Assembly: GCA_025765595.1 (NCBI GenBank) | Contig: JAIVFH010000002.1 | Coordinates: 248,001-312,000, forward strand | Direction of reading: 5' to 3' | Length of the DNA stretch: 64,000 nt | DNA from: Obelidium mucronatum | Taxonomy: Eukaryota > Chytridiomycota > Chytridiomycetes > Chytridiales > Chytriomycetaceae | In this document: piece by piece, positions 11,066 to 21,250 of the stretch | Numbering within the stretch: the first letter of the stretch is position 1 | How the letters are laid out: each line of letters begins with the position of its first letter | Program-made: the position numbers and the translations under genes | The notes under the pieces: model-generated | Seen by the model: the letters and a program-made list of their open reading frames with translations, nothing else | Told to the model about the DNA's origin: nothing | Databases searched by the model: none

Positions 11066-11800
11066 TGGAATCCCATCAGCTCAGAGTGGAAAGCAGTTTA
11101 CCAACAGTTCAAACAGTTGGATAAGATCTGGCAGACACTAGATCGCCGCGCAAAGGACAATGCAGATGCGGTTCAGACGACTATGCAAGCCAATTTCCTA
11201 TTCCGGGTTTGCCACTCCTGCTGAGTTATGGGCGGAACTTCAACGTATGAAGGATCCTGCTAATTGCAAGATGGATATTTCGGTCGTGGACGCGTATAAG
11301 GCATTAGCGATACGCGCAAATCAGTCGATTCCTGATTATATCAAGGAGATTCGCGATGTAGAAGATAAGTGCACTTCTTTGGGTGAAACTCTTCATTTGG
11401 AATTCGACTCACAAAAGAAGGTGCGCTTGCGGTTGGATCATCGATTCGCTCAGGCGGTGATGGCCCTCAAAGTCCAGGAATATCTGTCCATCGAAGAATT
11501 GGAGCAGAAAATGGTGGATTTGTGGGACAGTTACGTTGAAGCAAACAAACGTAACGCTCCAGTCGCGAAGGTCACAATCACGGGCCATGCTGATAGAAAG
11601 CAGCAAAGTATGTGCTTGCGACAACAGAAGAACGCTAAGAAATCACAAAAAGTGGCTTCGAAAAAACGCAAGTTTCCGAAGTGCGATGACTGTTCTGGAT
11701 TTCATAACCCGGAGTGGGAATGCGGTTCTTGTTGGGAATGCGGTGATACAGATCACTTGTCCTCAAAAGAAGAAACGTGTTAAAACCAAAGGGGGAGGAG
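11066..11800 (+). pseudogene. Copia gag polyprotein remnant
   Basis: Coding begins just after the LINE tail (WNPISSEWKAVYQQFKQLDK, 11,066 on) and shifts frame near 11,200. It then runs to TGT TAA at 11,783. It matches the UBN2 gag fold of Copia elements: TPAELWAELQRM, a DAYKALAIRANQSIPDYI helix, VQEYLSIEELEQKM. A zinc knuckle follows, beginning CWECGDTDH. The knuckle's last Cys is misplaced (x6 rather than x4 after His). Gag forms the particle that packages the RNA. Confidence 0.75.
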
Positions 11801-12033
11801 AAAAACCCAAGGGGACGGACTCCCGCAATTCAGTCAAACATGGCGAAAAATGATGTTGGAATTGAACCTAAACATGTCGGTTGGACGCCTGGGAATGGAA
11901 TTCTCAGAAACGCTTGAATGTTTATTGTTCCTTTCTTGCTTAATTCAGTTTTTCTGGTTGTTTGTGATTGGGTTGTTATTGTTGTTGTTTTTAAGTAAAG
12001 TCGCATTGTTGTTTTCCATTGTATTGTTAAGAG

Positions 12034-12719
12034 ACTTTGAAAGAAATGATACAACTCTACGAAGGGATTTCGGATCCTGGATGCAACAAGACGCTGATTC
12101 CGAATGCGGATTGGTTTGAATCCTTCAAGGAGGTATCGATCAACATTGGCGTTGCGAAGAAAGGCCCTTGCTGACAGGTACAAGGCAAGGCGTTGTTCAT
12201 TTTGTTATAAATGGACATAGGATTACAATTCAAGACGCGATTTATTCTGTGGATTGTACTACTACCTTATTTGCCGATGTTGATATACTTGCAAACAATT
12301 GCGATTGGGAATACAAAGTGGACTTGAGCGGAGCGGTTTTCTTTGACAAGAAGACGTGTCAAGTCTTATTCAACGCAAAATTGGCACCTTCTGGTTTGAA
12401 GATGTAGCAATTCGAGGTTGTAAATCGAGTTTTCGCAAACGCGGCGACCATCAAGGTTGACTCGCGTCTGATTCACCAACAATTCAGTCACCCAAACGCG
12501 AAATACTTGATGGTGATGACTTATCGTGGTTCAGTTAATTCTGATCAGTTTAAGTCGATCGTGATTGACGACAAGCATCGATGCGAGTCGTGTGTCACTG
12601 GGAAGTTCAAGTTGGCCAAAGTTGGTTCAGAGTCGCGTTGGACTGTAATACAGGCAACTGGCCCAGGCAAAATGTTACATGCTGACGTTACTGGCAAATT
12701 TGCAGACGGATTCTATTAT
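12034..12719 (+). pseudogene. Copia protease, pre-integrase and integrase start
   Basis: A GISDPGCNKTLIPN stretch (near 12,064) corresponds to the aspartic protease D-S/T-G region, with PG in place of SG. It is followed by a frameshift into INGHRITIQDAIYSVDCTTT. After a TAG at 12,405 the pre-integrase zinc region appears: HQQFSHPNAKYL ... CESCVTGKFKLAKV. Then comes the first integrase motif MLHADVTGKF (catalytic Asp) and DGFYY, where the coding sequence is cut by the solo LTR. Integrase inserts the cDNA; this copy cannot. Confidence 0.75.
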
Positions 12720-13539
12720 TGTTGAATAATGTGAATTAATCTGTACAATTCTATTACCGCGTTCAACAGAGATTATTACTAATTTATTATCAATAAACTA
12801 TTTATTATATTAAGTTAACTTAGAATTATATTCTGAATATCTTGGGATTGTATTCCAGGACTCCCAACAAGAAGAGGCAATTACCTATGATCTGGCGCCG
12901 CATAGCGCTCTTCATTGTATGAACAGAGAATAGCTAATACGATACATTGGACTTAGAACGCACTCCGGGCGTCTAAAGGTGCCAAAGTTATCAGCCACGT
13001 AAATATGATTGAAAACACAAAATGAAGATTTCGTGAATCGAACCCATGGCTTTCGGCGATCGTACGCCTTCATCCTAGGGAAGTACTTTTGGACCTATAT
13101 GAATGTAAAATAGCGGTTAGAACTTCTTGTTGGAACTTTATTATGACTTTGATGCACAAAACACTCAAACCAGCTAATTCCGCGACCGCGGAATTAATGA
13201 CTCACACTGGGATTTGAACTCAATGTCTCATAGACAAAACAAACACAACACAAAACAACTATTGTATCAATGCATTGTTTTGATTGGCTAATTGTATTAG
13301 TTGAACTCTTTATTTTGTTGAAATACGAAAAATTCCATTCCATCAAATGTTTTGAACCAATTTCAATTTGACAACTTGCAAACAGTTGTCAAACACAAGG
13401 GGTTGCAATGGGACAATGGGACTGTGCAATAAAAACCAAAGTGGCTGTAACTACTATAAATAGTAGAGTCAGCAGCAGAACTTTCTAAGTATCAATCAAC
13501 ACTTGAAGTTCTGACAACTATTTCGCTCCAAACTCAACA
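12720..13539. mobile_element. Solo LTR (820 bp) inserted in Copia integrase
   Basis: The insert begins TGTTGAAT and ends CTCAACA, giving inverted TGTTG/CAACA ends. It is flanked by a perfect 5-bp duplication ATTAT (12,715-12,719 and 13,540-13,544). This is the signature of LTR-retroelement integration followed by LTR-LTR recombination. A TATAAA box lies at 13,455-13,460. There is no coding capacity. It also holds a perfect 10-bp palindrome with a 2-base loop (13,175-13,196). Two minus-strand words resembling tRNA B boxes lie near 13,040 and 13,215. It is not homologous to the Copia 3' LTR at 14,704. Confidence 0.85.
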
Positions 13540-13545
13540 ATTATA

Positions 13546-14588
13546 ATGGTCAGGTGGGTGTACCATTATTTTCTAATTGTCGTGGATGATTTCTCACGTT
13601 TCTCCTTCTTAAGGTTACTTCAACGCAAGTCACATGCGTTAGCCAAACTATTAGTAGTGATGGCTTTAATTGAACAGACCGTGCAAAGACCAGTTTGGGT
13701 TTTGCGGATGGACAACGGGGAAATTGCAACCAACAATCGCTTCATAGAACTCTGCAAAGTTAGAGGGATTACAGTTGAGACCATTGTGGTGGACTATCCA
13801 CACATGGATGCAGTCGCTGAGCGGACTATTGGTCATGTGAAGAGTGTGTCTCGGACAATTCATATTCACGCGTCGTTCTCCAAAGAGCTCTGGGGATATG
13901 CAGCCATTGTCGCTAACAATTTACGTAATTTATGGCCAAACCAGCACAATGATATGAAAAGTTCGTTCTTGCGCTATATGGCATAAAACCTGAGATAGGT
14001 CATCACCAAGTCTTTGGGTGTAAAGTTCTTGTGCCTGTCTTCAAGAAGGGCAAGAAAGGAGAATTGTCAGCGGATGTAGCTACAAAGATTTACGTTGGAC
14101 ATCACTCTTCGTTGATTATAAGATGCATCAACGATCATGGAATGCTGAGTTTTCACAGATTCCAAGATTGTACGTTTATGGAAACTGAGTTTCCAAAGTT
14201 GAAGTCTAAGACCGGATGCGTCGAAGACAAGAGTACTGAGTTGCAATTCCTGCAGGAAGCTCAGGAAGTCCTTACTGCAGAAGTAGAGAGGGGTTTTCGT
14301 TCGGAGTTAGACGATACGTTAGCTCAAGCAATAAATCTGCGCAAGCAAAGTTTATTAGAAGTCGCCCTGCCTGAAGAACAGGGGGAGGGAGATTCTGATA
14401 GCCCGACGCAAAGTGAGAGTCCTAGCATTATCCGTACCCCAGCTCCATCTCCCTTGAAGTGGGGTGACGAGCCGATGGAAAGTCCTGCCGAACGTGGAAC
14501 TGTGAACAGTTTGCCAGCCGCACCGGCAGCGATGGACATTGATAAAGTACCTGCTGCCGCGGAACCAAAGGAGATGACGGACATTTAG
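13546..14588 (+). pseudogene. Copia integrase core and C-terminus
   Basis: Resumes directly after the solo LTR with YHYFLIVVDDFSRF, then RMDNGEIATNNRF (second catalytic Asp) and DAVAERTIGHVKSV (catalytic Glu). The DDE triad was therefore complete before the insertion. A stop at 13,984 and a frameshift precede the C-terminal part (VPVFKKGKKGEL, KIYVGHHSSLI), which ends in a Pro/Ser/Glu-rich linker at 14,588. The RT that normally follows is missing. Confidence 0.8.
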
Positions 14589-14703
14589 ATGGTTGTTGAC
14601 CATAGTTTGCTCGGATGTTGTATCCGGGGAGTTTATCTAGACAGGCAGCTTTAATTGAAGTCTATTTAAATAAAGTCCAGTTTATTGTTCAGAACTGGGG
14701 GAG

Positions 14704-14954
14704 TGTTAGAATCTGTAGGCGTGCGGAGCATGGCCTTAGAGTTCTTAGGAAACACCCCATGTTTCAGAGTTCTGAAGGTATAAATAGGAGGAAATGTCCT
14801 TCACCGGAAAAGGGGACAAACATGCGGAGAAGTGTGCGCGTGCACGATACTTCACCCTTGTCGCTTCTGCGGAAGTAAGCTCGTGCGCGAGCGACGTCCA
14901 CCGCCCCTTCCCCTGAGAGTTATAAGCTGCCTCTTAGCCATACAACATCTAACG
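14704..14954 (+). repeat. Copia 3' LTR
   Basis: A purine tract (AACTGGGGGAG, ending 14,703) precedes TGTTAGAATC, the usual order of polypurine tract then LTR start. The segment ends near TCTAAC (14,948-14,953), the inverse of TGTTAGA. It contains a TATA-type box (GGTATAAATAGG, about 14,777). About 250 bp is a usual Copia LTR size. No 5' partner is present in the window. Confidence 0.65.
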
Positions 14955-14967
14955 GCTGTGATCGTCC

Positions 14968-16096
14968 AGTGCTGCGTCACCTACCGATTATGATAGAGCT
15001 GAATTCATCCTTGAAACGGACTCGACGGCTCTGGTTGGGGCGCTGGTAAAGCTTGATACCCTGGATGTTGTAGTGAAGCGCTGGCTTCTGACTGTTTGCA
15101 GTTACCAACCACTCGAGGTTGTACACATCGAGGGGAGGAGGAACGTTGTGTCAGACACGCTAAGCCGCTACGATTTGGGAGCCCCAGATGGGTTGGAGGA
15201 CCATGTCAATGAGGTCCTGGGCTTGAGCGCAATGGTGGAGCCCCGTTTGACTGTGTTAAGTTGGAACGTGAATTCCGTCTGTTCCGCGGTGTCGAAAATG
15301 GGAAATGACTTCCTGACCCTGGTAGTAGCCCATGACATTGTCATCATGCAGGAGATTTGCATGGGCCGGTCGTTCCGGATTGACCAGGTGCGGGGCTTCA
15401 ACTTTGTGCAAAGCCACTTTGCGTATTTGGTGGATTACCCGTCGGAGTGTGACGAGTCAGGTATAGTCAGAAAAGGGGCAGTAGGGGTAGGCTGCAACAG
15501 GGTGGCTGTTTGGCTCTGACGAGGCGGATGAGGTTGAATACAGGTTCGATGGGTGGACTGCGTTGGAAATGAAGGGAAGATTCCTGGCTACGCGGTTTGG
15601 GCTAGTGATGGTAGTGGCCTTGTACTTTCCATCCGCATATACTCGTGGGGACCGTCCGCTCAAAGACTCGCAAGTTCCTTACAAAATGCGCTTTACATAT
15701 GCAGTGCTTGCTAAGTTGCAAGATTATGAGTGGCGGGGCCTCTGGAATATTGCGGCTACTGCTCTGGATATACACGCCAACTTGCTACCAAAAGTCGACT
15801 CCGGTTTCCGTCTGGAGGAGCGGCAGGCCTTGGGGGCCTTCATGGCCAGTTTCCAAGACTGTTTTCGAGTCCTGCATCCAGATAAGGTCTCCTATACTAC
15901 TTGGTGGACGCCCTCTCGTGCAGGAGATCATGGCTTCCGGTTTGATGGGGTTCTGGTGTCGAAGGGCATTACAGTGCTCGACGCCGAACACATTGTGTGG
16001 CCAATGGGCTCGGATCATATTCCGGCCTCTGTTGTGGTGAGGTGGGGCAAGCTTGCAGGTGGATTTGTGGAAGTTCTTATTGGAAAACGTGAGTGA
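14968..16096 (+). pseudogene. Ty3/Gypsy RNase H fused in frame to an ExoIII/APE-like (EEP) nuclease domain
   Basis: The end of a Ty3/Gypsy RNase H is clear: AEFILETDSTALVGAL (14,998 on) and VVHIEGRRNVVSDTLSR, the conserved link to integrase. The same frame then runs without a stop into LTVLSWNVNS and AHDIVIMQEIC, the first two motifs of exonuclease III/AP endonucleases (metal-binding Asn and Glu). After one frameshift near 15,518 the nuclease continues: LEMKGRFLATRFG, ALYFPSAYTRG (the YFP motif), GLWNIAATALDIHA, FRVLHPDKVSYTTWW, HGFRFDGVLVSKG, MGSDHIPASV. The canonical Asp of the GD-x-N motif is Leu here. The reverse transcriptase upstream is gone; the remnant starts almost exactly at the Copia LTR end. 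EEP nucleases nick DNA and are standard in LINEs, not in LTR elements. Confidence 0.8.
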
Positions 16097-17474
16097 ATGG
16101 ACAGACGGGGGCAGCAACGCCTCAGAGTGTAGGAGCAGGCTGGAAGAGCTTGCAACGGGTTGTGGGTTTGCGGAGGAAATGCACGCAGGTGTTGGGGGTG
16201 GCCATCGAAGCGTGGCGGGAACAGTTGCTAAAATCCTTGAAAGATATTGGTGGCCCGGCATTTGGCAGGAGGGTGGGGGTCCACTACCAATACTGTGACG
16301 CGTGTCAGCGGCAGAATCCTGTGAGATACCACGAGGAGCTGGAGGTTCAGGAGGGGCGTCTATTTGCGAAGTTATTTGGGCGGTGGCATGTAGACTTGTG
16401 TTCCATGGTCAAACGCAAGGTCGCAAAACCCATAGTTGACTTGTTTGTTCGGGAGGTTTGTCTTCGCTTTGGGATTCCCTATGAGGTGGTGATTAATGGG
16501 GGTGAGTTGGATGCTGGAGTATTCCACGAAGTTGGGAGACGCCTGGGTTTTGGTATTCGGGTTGTTATGGCGTATGGCCAACAGGCAAACGGGAAAGTGG
16601 AAAGGGCGAACGCACCTAATGTGTCGGTGATTGCAAAACGCTGCGAGAACTCGCCAAGGACGTGGTATCGCCACTTTTACCCTGTTTTGTTTGCTACGCA
16701 GATAACAGTCTCGCGGACAACGGGTTTCTCAGCCTATGAATTGGGTCTGGGCCAGGAGCCGCTTCTTCCAATCGAGTTCACAATTGAATCCTACGCTATA
16801 ACACAATGGCGACGTAGGATGACGCATGAGGAGCTCGTGACTGCACGGGCAACAATGCTAGAGCGTCGAGAAGAAGATGTGGCTGAAGCGCAGAGCAGAA
16901 TAGAACGCGCGCGAGATGCACAGGCAGAGTCTTTTAACAAGAGTCACCGTATGCGGCCGGAAAGCAAGTTTATTGAGGAAGGGGATCTTGTTGTGATGCA
17001 GGATTCGAAGCTTGACACCATGGTAGGCGGGAAACTGAGGTGGCGATACTTTGGGCCTTTTTGGGTTGTCGAGAAGGGTGCAAATTCTTACAAGTTGGCT
17101 GAGCTTGACGGATCCGAGCTGAGAAAATCGGTGCAAGGATTGAGGGTGCGGCTCTATTGCAAGAAAGGCGCGTCGGTGGATTATTTTCCCCTCCATTTAT
17201 TGTCTGAGGAGGAGACTTGTTTGGATATAGAGTCTTTGGAACTGTTGGACTTGTGCTGGTAAACGCGCCGGAGCATCAAATCGAAACACCATTTCTGTAG
17301 CAAAAGTGGCAGGTGCCAATCACCTCACAGGTGCGCGTGCAAAAACAAAGGTTTGCGTATTGGAGGCTGGACTTTAGTCGTGGAGTGATTGGAAGATTGG
17401 GTGATAGATTAGTGCTGTCGGGGGTTATTCTCAGCGAGGGCGCTGAGTTATTCTTTAAAGTTTGCCAGATGTGA
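16060..17474 (+). pseudogene. Ty3/Gypsy integrase with GPY/F-type C-terminus
   Basis: A zinc-binding HHCC region begins in one frame (HRSVAGTVAKILERYWWPGI) and passes by frameshift into VGVHYQYCDACQRQNPVRY. The catalytic core has GRWHVDLCSM (first Asp), INGGELDAGVF where DNGGEF is expected (second Asp replaced by Asn) and NGKVERANAPN (Glu). About 40 residues appear deleted between the first two. A GPY/F module follows: KLRWRYFGPFWVVEKGANSY and LAELDGSEL. A tail in a shifted frame, with one TAG, extends to 17,474. No chromodomain is recognisable. With the EEP fragment this forms one element; the copy is inactive. Confidence 0.8.
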
Positions 17475-17608
17475 GAAGATGTTACCATTCTTTTATTAAG
17501 TGCAGTACTCTATATTTGTTGACTCGGTGGAAATTGGGGAAATAAAGTCGGAGTAAACTAAACAACTTACCTCTTTGATCGACTGAGAGCAACCAAACCG
17601 CAAGATCT
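17467..17608. repeat. Dispersed repeat, copy 2, after the Gypsy remnant
   Basis: Matches 4742-4886 almost base for base (TGTGAGAAGATGTTACC to CAACCAAACCGC). It sits directly after the Gypsy reading frame and directly before the first unit of the long tandem repeat. It may be the start of the Gypsy 3' LTR, although no TG...CA pair can be closed. Confidence 0.55.
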
Positions 17609-20600
17609 GATAGAGACATACGCTCAGTTGCTTTGCTTCTTCGCAGTGCAGGTTGCGACTCCAGAGAAATTAGGGCTTTATGGGATTCCAACACTTGTAA
17701 GCAGAAAATTTTTTTAGCGGTGTTTGAAATAAGTCAAATTTTTTATTTTGATTGCCAGAAGATTAGAAGAGGCTGTCTTCTTTGTTTCAAAATTTTAAAT
17801 CTTGGGGGATAACCAGAAGATGTCAAACAAGCCAAAAGCAGACAGATTCTCATCATGAATCTGCCTGCAATCCTTTTAATCTGGCCTTGAGCCACTTCTT
17901 ATTTTGCCATCTGTAAGAGCTTCCATTATTTGTGTTAGTTGATGAAATCAATTAGAGGAAAGGTTATTATGGTTTACATGACAGCAGCTAGAAATTAAAT
18001 AAGTGAAACTAGAGACATACGCTCAGTCACTTTGCTTCTTCGCAGTGCAGGCTGCAACTCCAGAGAAATTAGGACTTAATGGAATTGCAAGCAGAAAATT
18101 TCTTTTAGGGGTGTGTGCGATAAGTCAGAATTTCTTTTTTGATTACCAGAAAATTAAAAGAGGCTCTCTTCTTTGTTTCCAAATTTAAAATCTTGGGGAA
18201 TGACCAGAAGATGTCAAACAAGCCAAAAGCAGACAGATTCTCATCATGAGTCTGCCTGCAATCTGTGCTGCTTACTAGGCATTAATCTAGCCTTGAGTCA
18301 CTTCTTATTTTGCCTTCTTTAGAGCTTCCGTTATTTGTGTTAGTTGATGAAATCAATTAGAGGAAAGCTTATTCTGGTTTTCAGGTGGACAAGCCTGACA
18401 TGACAGCAGCTAGAAAATAAAATAAGCAAAACATGATTACTCAGGTCAAAAAACCCTTCTTGAGACAGTTGTGTTGTCTGGAGTTACTTTGTTTCCAAGT
18501 CAATTTTCCTTTAATTGCCAGGGAAGCAACAGCTTGAACATGTCCATTTTCTAAAAATAGAGCTATTAAAAACCCCCTTCTTAACCCTCAAACCATTTGA
18601 ACAAAGTAGGAACATCTTTTCTATAAATAGAACTACAAGGAATTGGCCTTCAACCCCCTCAAACTCCCCCTTAACATGACAGGTTGACAAGCAACCTGCA
18701 ACATGATTACTCAGGTCAAAAAAACCCTTCTTGAGACAGTTGTGTTGTCTGGAGTTACTTTGTTTCCAAGTCAATTTTCCTTTAATTGCCAGGGAAGCAA
18801 CAGCTTGAACAAGTCCATTTTCTAAAAATAGAACTATTAAAAACCCCCTTCTTAACCCTCAAACCATTTGAACAAAGTAGGAACATCTTTTCTATAAATA
18901 GAACTACAAGGAATTGGCCTTCAACCCCCTCAACTAGAGACATACGCTCAGTCACTTTGCTTCTTCGCAGTGCAGGCTGCAACTCCAGAGAAATTAGGAC
19001 TTAATGGAATTGCAAGCAGAAAATTTCTTTTAGGGGTGTGTGCGATAAGTCAGAATTTCTTTTTTGATTACCAGAAAATTAAAAGAGGCTCTCTTCTTTG
19101 TTTCCAAATTTAAAATCTTGGGGAATGACCAGAAGATGTCAAACAAGCCAAAAGCAGACAGATTCTCATCATGAGTCTGCCTGCAATCTGTGCTGCTTAC
19201 TAGGCATTAATCTAGCCTTGAGTCACTTCTTATTTTGCCTTCTTTAGAGCTTCCGTTATTTGTGTTAGTTGATGAAATCAATTAGAGGAAAGCTTATTCT
19301 GGTTTTCAGGTGGACAAGCCTGACATGACAGCAGCTAGAAAATAAAATAAGCAAAACATGATTACTCAGGTCAAAAAACCCTTCTTGAGACAGTTGTGTT
19401 GTCTGGAGTTACTTTGTTTCCAAGTCAATTTTCCTTTAATTGCCAGGGAAGCAACAGCTTGAACATGTCCATTTTCTAAAAATAGAGCTATTAAAAACCC
19501 CCTTCTTAACCCTCAAACCATTTGAACAAAGTAGGAACATCTTTTCTATAAATAGAACTACAAGGAATTGGCCTTCAACCCCCTCAAACTCCCCCTTAAC
19601 ATGACAGGTTGACAAGCAACCTGCAACATGATTACTCAGGTCAAAAAAACCCTTCTTGAGACAGTTGTGTTGTCTGGAGTTACTTTGTTTCCAAGTCAAT
19701 TTTCCTTTAATTGCCAGGGAAGCAACAGCTTGAACAAGTCCATTTTCTAAAAATAGAACTATTAAAAACCCCCTTCTTAACCCTCAAACCATTTGAACAA
19801 AGTAGGAACATCTTTTCTATAAATAGAACTACAAGGAATTGGCCTTCAACCCCCTCAACTAGAGACATACGCTCAGTCACTTTGCTTCTTCGCAGTGCAG
19901 GCTGCAACTCCAGAGAAATTAGGACTTAATGGAATTGCAAGCAGAAAATTTCTTTTAGGGGTGTGTGCGATAAGTCAGAATTTCTTTTTTGATTACCAGA
20001 AAATTAAAAGAGGCTCTCTTCTTTGTTTCCAAATTTAAAATCTTGGGGAATGACCAGAAGATGTCAAACAAGCCAAAAGCAGACAGATTCTCATCATGAG
20101 TCTGCCTGCAATCTGTGCTGCTTACTAGGCATTAATCTAGCCTTGAGTCACTTCTTATTTTGCCTTCTTTAGAGCTTCCGTTATTTGTGTTAGTTGATGA
20201 AATCAATTAGAGGAAAGCTTATTCTGGTTTTCAGGTGGACAAGCCTGACATGACAGCAGCTAGAAAATAAAATAAGCAAAACATGATTACTCAGGTCAAA
20301 AAACCCTTCTTGAGACAGTTGTGTTGTCTGGAGTTACTTTGTTTCCAAGTCAATTTTCCTTTAATTGCCAGGGAAGCAACAGCTTGAACAAGTCCATTTT
20401 CTAAAAATAGAGCTATTAAAAACCCCCTTCTTAACCCTCAAACCATTTGAACAAAGTAGGAACATCTTTTCTATAAATAGAACTACAAGGAATTGGCCTT
20501 CAACCCCCTCAACTAGAGACATACGCTCAGTCACTTTGCTTCTTCGCAGTGCAGGCTGCAACTCCAGAGAAATTAGGACTTAATGGAATTGCAAGCAGAA

Positions 20601-21250
20601 AATTTCTTTTAGGGGTGTGTGCGATAAGTCAGAATTTCTTTTTTGATTACCAGAAAATTAAAAGAGGCTCTCTTCTTTGTTTCCAAATTTAAAATCTTGG
20701 GGAATGACCAGAAGATGTCAAACAAGCCAAAAGCAGACAGATTCTCATCATGAGTCTGCCTGCAATCTGTGCTGCTTACTAGGCATTAATCTAGCCTTGA
20801 GTCACTTCTTATTTTGCCTTCTTTAGAGCTTCCGTTATTTGTGTTAGTTGATGAAATCAATTAGAGGAAAGCTTATTCTGGTTTTCAGGTGGACAAGCCT
20901 GACATGACAGCAGCTAGAAAATAAAATAAGCAAAACATGATTACTCAGGTCAAAAAACCCTTCTTGAGACAGTTGTGTTGTCTGGAGTTACTTTGTTTCC
21001 AAGTCAATTTTCCTTTAATTGCCAGGGAAGCAACAGCTTGAACATGTCCATTTTCTAAAAATAGAGCTATTAAAAACCCCCTTCTTAACCCTCAAACCAT
21101 TTGAACAAAGTAGGAACATCTTTTCTATAAATAGAACTACAAGGAATTGGCCTTCAACCCCCTCAAACTCCCCCTTAACATGACAGGTTGACAAGCAACC
21201 TGCAACTAGAGACATACGCTCAGTCACTTTGCTTCTTCGCAGTGCAGGTT
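17609..21250. repeat. Higher-order tandem repeat, units of 925, 925, 654 and 693 bp
   Basis: The word CTAGAGACATACGCTCAGTC recurs at 18,009, 18,934, 19,859, 20,513 and 21,206. The 925-bp unit contains an internal tandem duplication of about 270 bp (ACATGATTACTCAGGTC at about 18,431 and 18,701). The 654-bp unit has this sub-repeat once. The 693-bp unit is the 654-bp form plus 39 bp. Adjacent units appear essentially identical over long stretches, which implies recent amplification or gene conversion. A more diverged first unit lies at 17,609-18,008. The short reading frames that repeat in each unit have no protein-like features. Confidence 0.9.

Larger units (their letters stand above)
11054..14954 (+). 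mobile_element. Ty1/Copia retrotransposon, decayed, nested insertion, RT missing
   Basis: Order seen: gag, protease, pre-integrase, integrase N-part, a foreign 820-bp LTR, integrase core, integrase C-terminus, polypurine tract and 3' LTR (14,704-14,954). There is no reverse transcriptase or RNase H between the integrase (ending near 14,588) and the LTR, where Copia elements carry them, so about 2 kb has been deleted. There is no 5' LTR: the left end abuts the LINE poly(A). Several stops and frameshifts confirm that it is dead. Confidence 0.8.

Noticed and set aside
13000..13240. tRNA genes on the minus strand
   Set aside because: B-box-like words are present but I cannot fold a cloverleaf or find an A box at the right distance.
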